From Sinorhizobium sojae CCBAU 05684 (GTDB lineage Bacteria > Pseudomonadota > Alphaproteobacteria > Rhizobiales > Rhizobiaceae): a DNA stretch of 64,000 nt. A model generated the notes under the pieces. That model ran no database searches. It saw only the letters and a program-made list of their open reading frames with translations, and was not told the DNA's origin. The position numbers and the translations under genes are program-made. Location of the stretch: positions 1,426,001 to 1,490,000 of the forward strand of contig NZ_CP023067.1 of assembly GCF_002288525.1 (NCBI RefSeq). The letters are read 5' to 3'. Shown here piece after piece: positions 17,960 to 25,177 of the stretch (positions are counted from its first letter, which is position 1; each line of letters begins with the position of its first letter).

Positions 17960-19000
17960 TCACTCGACTGCTTCATAGGGCACTGCGATGCTCGAAGGCC
18001 GCGCAAGCCAATCGGGCACCGGCAGGCCCTTCGAGGTGAGAAAGTCGGGGTTGAAGAGCTTCGACTGATAGCGGTTACCATAATCGCACAGGATCGTCAC
18101 GATCGTGTGCCCGGGACCGAGCTCCCGCGCCAGCCGCACGGCACCGGCAATATTGATACCGGTGGAACCGCCGACGCAGATGCCTTCCTTCTCGATCAGG
18201 TCGAAGACGTAGGGCACGGCTTCCGAATCGGGGATCTGGTAGGCGAAATCCGGCGTGAAACCCTCGAGATTGGCGGTGATGCGGCCCTGGCCTATGCCCT
18301 CTGTGATCGAGCTGCCGCTCGCCTTCAGCTCGCCATGCGCATAATAGTTGTAGAGCGCGGCGCCTTCCGGATCGGCAATGCCGATCTTGACGTTGGGATT
18401 GCGGGCGCGCAGCCCCTCGGCCACGCCGGCGATCGTGCCGCCGGAGCCGACGGCGCAGATGAAACCGTCAACTTTGCCATCGGTGTCGCGCCAGATCTCC
18501 GGCGCGGTCGTGTCGACATGGGCCTGCCGGTTGACGACATTGTCGAACTGGTTCGCCCAGATGGCACCGTTCGGCTCGGTCTTGGCGAGTTCTTCCGCCA
18601 GCCGCCCGGAGATCTTCACGTAATTATTGGGGTTCTTGTAGGGCACTGCCGGGACTTCCACCAGTTCGGCGCCCATCAGGCGGAGCGCATCCTTCTTTTC
18701 CTGGCTCTGCGTCTCGGGGATGACGATGACCGTGCGATAGCCCAAGGCGCTTCCGACCACGGCAAGGCCGATGCCCGTATTGCCGGCCGTTCCCTCGACG
18801 ATCACGCCGCCCGGTCGGAGCGTGCCGGCCTTTTCGGCGGCGCGGACGATCCAGAGCGCTGCCCGGTCCTTCACCGACTGCCCGGGGTTGAGAAACTCCG
18901 CCTTGCCGAGAATGTTGCAGCCGGTGGCTTCGGAAACGGCCTTGAGCCGGATCAGCGGCGTATTGCCGATTGCTTCGAGCACGGACGGAAGAACACGCAT
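17960..19000 (-). CDS. cysK: Cysteine synthase A-type PLP enzyme
   Basis: A 346-residue O-acetylserine sulfhydrylase family member. PLP lysine K44 is in NPGQSVKDRAA; the substrate loop reads EGTAGNTGIGLA and the PLP phosphate site VGSGGTIAG. The start at 19000 is chosen because GCGAGG precedes it and the family N-terminus (VLEAIGNTPLIRL) begins there; the frame extends 60 codons further without family character. It is about 30 residues longer than E. coli CysK at the C-terminus. A cystathionine beta-synthase activity cannot be excluded. Confidence 0.9.
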   Translation of the reverse strand: MRVLPSVLEAIGNTPLIRLKAVSEATGCNILGKAEFLNPGQSVKDRAALWIVRAAEKAGTLRPGGVIVEGTAGNTGIGLAVVGSALGYRTVIVIPETQSQEKKDALRLMGAELVEVPAVPYKNPNNYVKISGRLAEELAKTEPNGAIWANQFDNVVNRQAHVDTTAPEIWRDTDGKVDGFICAVGSGGTIAGVAEGLRARNPNVKIGIADPEGAALYNYYAHGELKASGSSITEGIGQGRITANLEGFTPDFAYQIPDSEAVPYVFDLIEKEGICVGGSTGINIAGAVRLARELGPGHTIVTILCDYGNRYQSKLFNPDFLTSKGLPVPDWLARPSSIAVPYEAVE

Positions 19001-19123
19001 CTTAAAAACCTCGCGCTGAACGGAACGAATGCCGAGCCCAAGCCAAGCACTAACCTCGGTTGACGGCAAGCCGATAAACATTTCGTGCGGGACCACGCTC
19101 GCCGAAATGTTGGCGTCTTTTCG

Positions 19124-19178
19124 GCCTAGGCTGTTGAATAAACAAGAAATAGCGTTTCGCAGCTTTCTTGTCCTAGGC
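19124..19178. ncRNA. Structured region upstream of the cysteine synthase gene (candidate)
   Basis: GCCTAGG ... CCTAGGC encloses ACAAGAAA ... TTTCTTGT with an 11-base bulge on one side. Both stems are perfect (7 and 8 bp) and are followed on the plus strand by AAAAAT. It lies 124-178 bp before the minus-strand cysteine synthase start and 125 bp before the plus-strand SDR start. It could be a leader RNA structure, a terminator or a protein site. No known riboswitch consensus was matched. Confidence 0.35.
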
Positions 19179-19258
19179 AAAAATCGTCTCCGCGGTCAAA
19201 TGATGGGCGGGAAGCGGAGGTGCAGCGGCCGTCGCAGCGGTCGGCCTGGTTGAACGTC

Positions 19259-19284
19259 GGGCTTTGCGGGAGAGGCAAAGTCCC
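19259..19284 (+). promoter_or_regulatory. Hairpin just before the SDR ribosome site
   Basis: GGGCTTTGC pairs with GCAAAGTCCC (one bulged base) around a 6-base loop, ending about 10 bp before the GAGGAGG ribosome site of the SDR gene. It may influence translation or transcript stability. Confidence 0.35.
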
Positions 19285-19302
19285 AACGGATGTGAGGAGG
19301 AG

Positions 19303-20151
19303 ATGACGACTGCTTTTACCGCCCGCCCGGAAGACGGCCTGGCCTGGATCACCGGTGCGAGCTCGGGAATCGGGCGCGCCCTGGCCTTGCAACTCGTCGA
19401 GGAAGGCTATGCCGTCGTCGTCACGTCGCGCAGCCACGACAAGCTGGTGGCCTTGCAGCACGAAGCAAAAGGGCCAGGGAAAATCATCGTCCTCGACGGG
19501 GACGTCACCCATCCGGATGACATGGAGCGGGTGATCACGGCGATCGAATACGAGCATGGACAGGTGGCGCTTGCGATCCTCAATGCGGGGGTCGCAATCC
19601 CGGTGCGCGGCGACGATCTTCAGCACGACGCCTTCGACAAGAGCGTCGCCGTCAACCTCCAGGGCGTGGTCAATTGTCTTGTGCCGCTTGTCGAGCACAT
19701 GAAAGCGAGGGGACAGGGGCAGATCGCCATCGTCTCCTCCGTTGCGGGCTATGGCGGGTTGCCCATGAGCGCCGCCTACGGCGCTACCAAGGCGGCTCTC
19801 ATCCATATGGCCGAGAGCCTCAAATTCGATCTCGACCCAATCGGCATACGCCTGCAATTGATTTGTCCGGGCTTCGTCGACACGCGCGGCTCGGCTAAGG
19901 GCGATTACCCACGACCCGCACTGGTCAGCACCGAGACGGCGGCGGCTCGGATTTCGCAGGGGTTGAAGTCCGGGCGCTTCGAGATCACCTTCCCCAAACG
20001 CTTCACATATTTGGTGAAGCTGCTCACGTTTTTGCCCTATGGCGTCTATTTTCCGCTTCTCAGCTGGCTTGTACCGTGGCGGGCGCCGCGGAGCACGGCG
20101 CCCAAGCACGAGGAGTCCCCTTCGAAAGGGCAGTCGCGTCAGGCGGTGTGA
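19303..20151 (+). CDS. SDR family NAD(P)-dependent oxidoreductase
   Basis: A 282-residue classical short-chain dehydrogenase. The cofactor motif TGASSGIG is near residue 18, NAG near 90, and the catalytic Tyr/Lys pair in AAYGATKAAL near 157. The C-terminus has a hydrophobic stretch (FLPYGVYFPLLSWLVPW) that could anchor it to membrane. The ATG at 19303 has GAGGAGG at the right distance. The substrate is not predictable. Its last 13 bases overlap the convergent SMR gene. Confidence 0.9.
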   Translation: MTTAFTARPEDGLAWITGASSGIGRALALQLVEEGYAVVVTSRSHDKLVALQHEAKGPGKIIVLDGDVTHPDDMERVITAIEYEHGQVALAILNAGVAIPVRGDDLQHDAFDKSVAVNLQGVVNCLVPLVEHMKARGQGQIAIVSSVAGYGGLPMSAAYGATKAALIHMAESLKFDLDPIGIRLQLICPGFVDTRGSAKGDYPRPALVSTETAAARISQGLKSGRFEITFPKRFTYLVKLLTFLPYGVYFPLLSWLVPWRAPRSTAPKHEESPSKGQSRQAV

Positions 20152-20465
20152 AGCACCAGCACCGCACCGAAGACCAGGCAGAGGCCGATCCATCCGACCG
20201 GCTTCAATCTCTGACCGAAGAGAAGGCGTCCTGAGATCGCCGTTCCGAATATGCCGGTGGCGCCCAGCACGGCATAGGCGATCGCCAGCTCCATGCCTTT
20301 GACGGCCTCCGCGAGCAGCGCGAAGGCGGCGAGCACGAGGACAATCGAAATCGCCCCCCAGCCGCGGTGGCTGAAGCCGTTGGACTTCGTGGAGGCGAGA
20401 TTGGCGGCCACGTCGAAAATGCCGGCCAGCACGGCGAAGGCAAAGGAGAAACTGGACATGCTCAT
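20139..20465 (-). CDS. SMR family transporter, second subunit of a pair
   Basis: A 108-residue four-helix small multidrug resistance protein (FAFAVLAGIFDVAANLAS ... AIAYAVLGATGIFG). It overlaps the first SMR gene by 4 bp (ATGA), so the two are translated together and probably form a paired heterodimer like MdtIJ or EbrAB. The usual Glu of helix 1 is replaced here by Asp (GIFDVAAN), an unusual substitution at the proton and substrate site. Confidence 0.88.
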   Translation of the reverse strand: MSMSSFSFAFAVLAGIFDVAANLASTKSNGFSHRGWGAISIVLVLAAFALLAEAVKGMELAIAYAVLGATGIFGTAISGRLLFGQRLKPVGWIGLCLVFGAVLVLHTA

Positions 20466-20797
20466 CGCTCGCCTTCCTCGTCCTGCACCTTGCCGGCATT
20501 GACGAGAAGGATGCCGGCAACGGCCATGGAGAGGCCGAGCATCTCGCGACCGGTCAGCACGTGATCGAAGACAAGCACGGAGACGAGCGTGATCAGGGCG
20601 ACGCCCGAGCCTTCCCAGATCGCGTAGGCGACGCCGACGGGAATCGTCTTCACCGCCCTTGCGAGAAACACGTAGGAGAGCGCGATCGAGCCATACATGA
20701 CCGCGTGGCCGACATAGGCGCCGGCGGCCTTCAGCGCGGTAAGGCCGGCGATTTCGGTGGCAATGGCAAGAACCAGGAAAAACCATGCGAGACGCAT
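20462..20797 (-). CDS. SMR family transporter, first subunit of a pair
   Basis: A 111-residue four-helix SMR protein with the membrane Glu in helix 1 (IATEIAGLTALK) and the AYAIWEGSGV motif of helix 3. The start at 20797 is chosen for the upstream AGAGG and because the family N-terminus begins there. It is coupled by ATGA overlap to the second SMR gene. In pairs of this kind one subunit keeps the Glu and the other often diverges. The likely role is export of cationic compounds or guanidinium/polyamines. Confidence 0.9.
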   Translation of the reverse strand: MRLAWFFLVLAIATEIAGLTALKAAGAYVGHAVMYGSIALSYVFLARAVKTIPVGVAYAIWEGSGVALITLVSVLVFDHVLTGREMLGLSMAVAGILLVNAGKVQDEEGER

Positions 20798-20816
20798 GCG
20801 GAACCTCTGAGAGACC

Positions 20817-20920
20817 TGCAGCGCCGAGCGTCCTTCGGGACGCGCAAAGGACGCTCTAAATCTTTGAATCCACGCATTGTGCTTTCCGAAAATCGGGTCC
20901 GATTTTCGCACCGATGCGCA
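20817..20920 (+). repeat. RIME-like palindromic element, copy D
   Basis: GCGTCC-TTCG-GGACGC head hairpin, CTTTGAATC block, then CCGAAAATCGG-GTCCGATTTTCG hairpin, ending GATGCGCAAA. It lies just upstream of the SMR pair start, between it and tRNA-Asn. Confidence 0.75.
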
Positions 20921-20971
20921 AACAAACGAAAAGAGCCATTCGGGCCTTCGCCGCGAATGGCTCTTCGAAAC

Positions 20972-21046
20972 TGGCTCCCCGGGCCGGATTCGAACCGGCG
21001 ACCTATCGATTAACAGTCGAGTGCTCTACCGCTGAGCTACCAGGGA
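20972..21046 (-). tRNA. tRNA-Asn (anticodon GTT)
   Basis: A 75-nt tRNA with encoded CCA. The acceptor stem is TCCCTGG with its partner, the anticodon loop CTGTTAA reads GTT, and the T-arm GGTTCGAATCC is intact. Confidence 0.96.
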
Positions 21047-21185
21047 TCATCTGCGCCGCAGAAGTGAGGCTGCTAATACAAATGCTTTTTCGATTTGCCA
21101 AGCGATTTTTCAAAAAAAATCGAGAGCGCCGCTTGCTCGGCTGTGGAGAAAGCACCAATTCTGGGAAAGTCGCAGGAAGGAAGCA

Positions 21186-21479
21186 ATGGCGCAGGGCGAG
21201 AAAAAAAGGCATTTCGGTATCGATCCGAAAACACGGGAGATGATCCTGGGAAAATGGCGCATCGGCCTGCCCGACTCGCCGGCCCTGCGGGTGACGGTGG
21301 GGCTGCTGCTCATCGCCGGCGGTATTCTCGGCTTTCTGCCGATTCTTGGCTTCTGGATGGTCCCGCTGGGGATGCTCGTGCTGTCGCACGACATACCGGT
21401 GGTGCGTCGCGCACGCCGGAGGCTCGCCGTGTGGTGGGCCCGCTGGCGCGGCAATGCCGAGAAATCATCCGGGGAGTAG
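21186..21479 (+). CDS. Small membrane protein (PGPGW-like)
   Basis: A 97-residue protein with a polar N-terminus, two close hydrophobic segments (VTVGLLLIAGGILGFLPILG and FWMVPLGMLVLS) and an Arg-rich tail (VRRARRRLAVWWARWRG). The G-x-LP-x-G-FW-x-P-x-G turn between helices resembles the PGPGW putative transmembrane family. GCAGGAAGGAAGC precedes the ATG. Function unknown. Confidence 0.7.
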   Translation: MAQGEKKRHFGIDPKTREMILGKWRIGLPDSPALRVTVGLLLIAGGILGFLPILGFWMVPLGMLVLSHDIPVVRRARRRLAVWWARWRGNAEKSSGE

Positions 21480-21492
21480 AATGCGACTTGGG

Positions 21493-22260
21493 CTAGCTCG
21501 CCTGTGAAGAAACGTCGAGTGCGTCCGGAACGACCTCGAGTGGGTGGCGACTGCGCTTCGGCCGCAGATACGGCTTTAGTACCGCGTGGACGTGTCCCTC
21601 GTTTGGTAGCGCCGCTGGATCGTTCAATACTCTGGCGAGATTTAAGAACAGCTTCCCACGCATTTGCCGCAGTCGGAAGTCGTTGGCCCTGCTGCTGAGA
21701 GCGAAAATGCGCAACGGGCTTTTTTCACCGGTCCCGTCGATGCACAGCAGTTCCTCAAAACCGCGGCGATCCGTCACGACGAAGTTGCCGGCATTGCAAT
21801 CCATCAGCACGATGTGAAGCCTGCGAAAGCGATCGAAAAGCTCTTCGATCATCGCCAGGTGCCTTGCCGTCAACCGCCCCGCCAGCGCCAGGTCGCGCAA
21901 GGTCGGGGCCAACTGTCCGTCTGCCATAGTGATCTTCTCGACCACGAGACCGAGACCGTGTTCGGTCTGAACGAAGCCCAGCACTCCGGGGATGGGGAGA
22001 TCGGCTGTATCGGCCAGGGTGAACTTTCGGGCCTGTTCAATGAACTCGTCGACCTCGCGTCGAAAAGTGCGGTAGGCGCCGAACCGCTTGAACCGATCGA
22101 AGAAGCGGAGCATCCGCGTCGATTGGCGCTCGCCGCCCTTGCCCCTGGTTCTGAGAACCTTGATCAGAATGTTCGGGTATAGGTCGTGCTCGAAAACACA
22201 CCGCTGGTGCCCGACTGCGCATTGGTGCCAGTCGGAAAGGGAGATCTTGCCGTCGAACAT
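21493..22260 (-). CDS. PhoP regulatory network protein YrbL-like
   Basis: A 255-residue protein of the YrbL/PhoP_reg family, which has a divergent kinase-like fold: AVGHQRCVFEHDLYPNILIKV near the N-terminus corresponds to the nucleotide-binding strands and VLMDCNAGNFVV (about residue 151) to the catalytic loop. In enterobacteria YrbL is PhoP-regulated but its role is unknown. It converges with the small PGPGW-like gene. Confidence 0.82.
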   Translation of the reverse strand: MFDGKISLSDWHQCAVGHQRCVFEHDLYPNILIKVLRTRGKGGERQSTRMLRFFDRFKRFGAYRTFRREVDEFIEQARKFTLADTADLPIPGVLGFVQTEHGLGLVVEKITMADGQLAPTLRDLALAGRLTARHLAMIEELFDRFRRLHIVLMDCNAGNFVVTDRRGFEELLCIDGTGEKSPLRIFALSSRANDFRLRQMRGKLFLNLARVLNDPAALPNEGHVHAVLKPYLRPKRSRHPLEVVPDALDVSSQAS

Positions 22261-22421
22261 TTCCTCCCCCTCGGAATGCGACCGTTTTGTAACGAAATAG
22301 TGTCAGTGGAGGAAAATCAAGGAAAATCCAACCTTGTGGGTGAATTTATTGAGAACGTGACTGTATGGTTGTGTTCGACCAAGCGCCCGGTGAGGAGCCA
22401 CTCGGGCACGAGAGGCTGCCG

Positions 22422-22459
22422 GTGCGTCAGATGATTTCAGCTGACCGCAAAATGCTCTA
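22422..22459 (-). repeat. Palindromic intergenic repeat (AGAGCATTTTGC family), copy 2
   Basis: On the minus strand TAGAGCATTTTGCGGTCAGC is followed by the TGAAATCATCTGAC partner. It is a diverged, inverted copy of the repeat at 2852-2893. Confidence 0.55.
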
Positions 22460-22562
22460 ACGGCTGGCGGTTGTTTCGGAAGCGGATGCTCCCTCGAAAC
22501 AGATAGAAGCCGTTTTCGCCGGAGCAGTCGCTGGTCCGGCCAAAACGGAATCGACGTTCCGC

Positions 22563-22666
22563 TACAGCGCCGCGCGTCTTTTCAGACGCGCAAAGGTCGC
22601 TGGAACTCTTTGAATCTGCGCATCGAGCTTTCCGAGGATCGGCTCCGATTTTCGGGGCGCTAGGCA
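22563..22666 (+). repeat. RIME-like palindromic element, copy E
   Basis: A well-preserved copy: CAGCGCCGCGCGTC head, TTTTCAGACGCGCAAAGG, CTCTTTGAATCTGCG, then CGAGGATCGG-CTCCGATTTTCG. It lies in the 520-bp gap between the YrbL-like gene and tRNA-Cys; the rest of that gap shows no gene. Confidence 0.75.
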
Positions 22667-22779
22667 AGTGGTCGTCGCCGCAAAGCATACACTCTGTAGG
22701 AGGACGCTCTCAGTCCACTTGTGAAAACATGGCGGCGCTCATCGGCGCCATCAAATCACGATCATCAGGGGGGAATTGT

Positions 22780-22853
22780 TGGAGGCCTCGCCCGGAATTG
22801 AACCGGGGTACAAGGATTTGCAGTCCTCTGCGTCACCACTCCGCCACGAGGCC
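22780..22853 (-). tRNA. tRNA-Cys (anticodon GCA)
   Basis: A 74-nt tRNA with encoded CCA. The acceptor stem is GGCCTCG/CGAGGCC, the anticodon loop reads GCA (GGACTGCAAATCC), and the T-arm CGGTTCAATTCCG is intact. Confidence 0.96.
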
Positions 22854-23067
22854 TCACCGACAAGAAATATCAAGTCGTGGCCAGCGTTTAGAATCATTCG
22901 AGATGAACCGCAAGAGGCAATTTCCGAAAAACGCACCCCTCGTCTCGGCGCATTCTTGAAGGACGTTGGCGAAGCCGCCGGATTGCCGATGAATAGGTGA
23001 TGCCCCACCAAAACGCGGCAAAAACAGTGAGACGGCGGCGCGAACGGGCTGTAGCATTTTGAATTGC

Positions 23068-23114
23068 TGCATGCATTTGTCCTTAAATCGAGATCGATTT
23101 CAAGGCGACATGCA
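23068..23114 (+). repeat. CATGCAG-bounded palindromic repeat
   Basis: CTGCATG ... CATGCAG encloses CCTTAAATCGA-GA-TCGATTTCAAGG, an almost perfect 47-base foldback. A diverged relative forms the right half of the composite element near 9.05 kb. It lies in the 509-bp gap between tRNA-Cys and lexA, which otherwise shows no gene. Confidence 0.6.
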
Positions 23115-23262
23115 GTACCCGGCAGTTTCCCACATCAGGGCAGCGATCGAAATCCGGACAGGGTCGGCAGCAAAGAGCGGAATGCCCCCGAACCCGCCGG
23201 TATCGCTCTGTTAATTTGCGCCGATTGTGCGAACCAAAATTCGTCCGACCGCAAAATTATCT

Positions 23263-23365
23263 CCGGCGCTGTGCGTCCCTCAGGACGCACAAAGGACACT
23301 GTTAGCTCTTTGAATCTGCGCTCGTGCTTTCCGAAAAGCGGGGCCGATCTCGGGGCGATGCGCTA
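23263..23365 (+). repeat. RIME-like palindromic element, copy F, abutting lexA
   Basis: GGCGCTGTGCGTCC head, GGACGCACAAAGGACACTG, CTCTTTGAATCTGCG, CTTTCCGAAAAGCGG and the GGGGCGATGCGC end. Its last three bases are the complement of the lexA stop codon, so the repeat directly touches the lexA coding sequence. Confidence 0.75.
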
Positions 23366-24073
23366 GTGGTACCGTCGTATCAGCCCGACGAGTTTACCCT
23401 GGATTTTCACCCGGTCCGGTCCGAATATCCGGGTCTCGTAGGCCGGGTTCGCCGCTTCGAGCGCAATCGACGCACCTTTCCGGCGGAAGCGCTTCAATGT
23501 CGCTTCCTCATCGTCGATCAGCGCCACGACGATATCGCCCGGGCTGGCCGTGCTCGCGTTGCGGATGATCACGGTGTCGCCATCGAGGATGCCGGCCTCG
23601 ATCATCGAGTCGCCCTTGATCTCCAAGGCGTAATGTTCGCCGCTGCCGATCATGTCGATCGGTACGGAAACCTCGTGCGTATTGTTCTGAATCGCTGAAA
23701 TCGGAACGCCGGCGGCGATCCGCCCCATGACGGGAACCGCAATCGATGCCGTTTCGGCCGGCGGCGGCTCGGCCTTGGGCGCGGCAGGCGTCTTGCCCAG
23801 ACTGCCCTCGATGACGCTTGGCGAAAAGCCGCGCCTTGGCTGCGCCGGAGCCGTATAAGCTTCCGGCAACTTGATAACTTCAAGCGCGCGGGCCCGATTG
23901 GGCAGCCGGCGAATGAAGCCGCGCTCCTCGAGCGCGGTGATCAATCGGTGGATGCCCGACTTCGATGCAAGATCGAGCGCGTCTTTCATTTCATCGAAGG
24001 ACGGCGGGACTCCCGATTCCTTCATTCGTTCATGAATGAAGAGAAGCAATTCCTGTTGCTTGCGGGTCAGCAT
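23363..24073 (-). CDS. lexA: SOS repressor LexA
   Basis: A 236-residue alphaproteobacterial LexA. Residues 1-65 are the winged helix ([17 protein letters not shown] ... [17 protein letters not shown]). A long Pro/Ala linker follows, then the S24 domain. The Ala-Gly self-cleavage site is in RIAAGVPI, the catalytic Ser in GDSMIEAG and the catalytic Lys in ATLKRF. It represses DNA-damage genes and is cleaved with RecA help. An SOS box lies about 50 bp upstream, so it controls itself. Confidence 0.97.
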   Translation of the reverse strand: MLTRKQQELLLFIHERMKESGVPPSFDEMKDALDLASKSGIHRLITALEERGFIRRLPNRARALEVIKLPEAYTAPAQPRRGFSPSVIEGSLGKTPAAPKAEPPPAETASIAVPVMGRIAAGVPISAIQNNTHEVSVPIDMIGSGEHYALEIKGDSMIEAGILDGDTVIIRNASTASPGDIVVALIDDEEATLKRFRRKGASIALEAANPAYETRIFGPDRVKIQGKLVGLIRRYH

Positions 24074-24121
24074 GGCGCGTCACTCCAGAATCGCGAAACA
24101 AATCAAGAACAGACACTATCC

Positions 24122-24136
24122 GTTCCATTTGTGTTC
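24122..24136 (-). promoter_or_regulatory. SOS box (LexA operator) upstream of lexA
   Basis: GTTC-CATTTGT-GTTC matches exactly the direct-repeat GTTC-N7-GTTC operator of alphaproteobacterial LexA. It lies 49-63 bp before the lexA start, which fits autoregulation. Confidence 0.85.
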
Positions 24137-24253
24137 CGCAAGTGCCTAAAATTCCGTGAACTTTGCCAGGCTGAATATTTGGCCGACATCGCTGTGCCGG
24201 CGCCGATGAGCCATTGGGCTGTCCGGCGACGACGGCGTTCAAGTGGCGCCCGA

Positions 24254-24421
24254 TCAATAGGCGAGACGCAGACCTCCGGGGCTGAGCACGTCGAAGTCAG
24301 GCTCAGGGTAGGGGCCGTGCCATTGCGTGTAGGTCGTATTGCCCGTAGCGCCGGTCGTGGCGCATCCCGAAAGTGCCAGGAGCGCCAATGCTGCAACCGC
24401 CATCAGAGTTTTAGAGGGCAT
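24254..24421 (-). CDS. Small lipoprotein
   Basis: A 55-residue frame starting MPSKTLMAVAALALLALSGC, with a lipobox LSGC at residues 17-20, and a mature part of 36 residues (ATTGATGNTT..., WHGPYPEPDFD, ending GGLRLAY). TGGAGAA precedes the ATG. It is too short for most gene finders, but signal peptide, lipobox and ribosome site together make it convincing. Upstream neighbour of lexA on the same strand; function unknown. Confidence 0.75.
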   Translation of the reverse strand: MPSKTLMAVAALALLALSGCATTGATGNTTYTQWHGPYPEPDFDVLSPGGLRLAY

Positions 24422-24637
24422 GTTTTTCTCCACTCGCGGGAGTTGCCGAGATGCGAAACTGCAGACCTTAACTGTCCCTCAATTCGCTGGCGATGGCAAG
24501 GGAGCGTCGATGGCCGAAATCCTCATTTAGCCATCCTGGTAAACGACTTGGGGCGATGCGCCTCGGCGTAAACACCTGTTGCGTGAGCGGCCTGATCAGG
24601 GCCGTTGCGCTTCTGCGCGGCGGACAAAAGGGAAGAA

Positions 24638-24713
24638 TGGTGGAGTCGAAGGGAGTCGAACCCTCGACCTCCGCAGTGCGATTGCGGCGCTCTCCCAACT
24701 GAGCTACGACCCC
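24638..24713 (-). tRNA. tRNA-Ala (anticodon CGC)
   Basis: A 76-nt tRNA with encoded CCA. Stem CCGCA/TGCGG holds the loop ATCGCAC, reading CGC. The T-arm GGGTTCGACTCCC is intact. The acceptor stem GGGGTCG pairs with CGACTCC with one wobble. Confidence 0.93.
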
Positions 24714-24799
24714 ACGGGCCCAAACTATATAGAAGAATTCGACAGCCCGCGCCAGTCCGTTCGACTGCGTCGGCGGGCTCTGGTTCGGACGGGTTCAGG

Positions 24800-24889
24800 T
24801 GGCGGATGGGGTGGGATTCGAACCCACGGTAGGCTCTCACCTACGCCGGTTTTCAAGACCGGTGCCTTAAACCGCTCGGCCACCCATCC
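24800..24889 (-). tRNA. tRNA-Ser (anticodon TGA)
   Basis: A 90-nt class II tRNA with encoded CCA. The acceptor stem is GGATGGG/CCCATCC, the anticodon loop CTTGAAA reads TGA, the long variable arm is GTAGGTGAGAGCCTAC and the T-arm is intact. Confidence 0.96.
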
Positions 24890-25177
24890 GGGCAGCGCGT
24901 TATTGCGCGAAGTGCGGTTCGTTGCAAGATTTAAGCGAGGCGTCCGCACGAATTATTTCTTGGACCTCTGCTGCTCGGCACCCACATTCCACCGGCCTCG
25001 CGTTCACCATTCGTAAACCATAACGAGCAAAATCCGGCGCGATCTCACCTAGAATTCGTATTTTTGCCTTGATGTTGTCATCATTGCTCGATTGTCCCTT
25101 TTCGGGACGCCGAAAGATCCGCGGGGGTGACATGCGGACCGTTCTGCCACGAATTTGCGAATGACCTTGTGGGACAG

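Noticed and set aside
17219-19063. Plus-strand frame of 614 codons opposite AlaX and cysteine synthase
   Set aside because: It spans two real genes and the gap between them on the other strand, which no true gene would do here.
19001-19302. SAM-II or other sulfur-related riboswitch before the cysteine synthase gene
   Set aside because: Stems are present, but conserved loop bases of known SAM-type aptamers are not.
21103-21122. AT-rich palindrome CGATTTTT/AAAAATCG as a terminator
   Set aside because: It stands in a divergent gap between tRNA-Asn and a plus-strand gene, where no transcript is expected to end; a promoter-region feature is more likely but unproven.
20972-24889. tRNA genes as attachment sites of an integrated element
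   Set aside because: No integrase gene and no duplicated tRNA 3' end were seen nearby; genes around them look like core genes.
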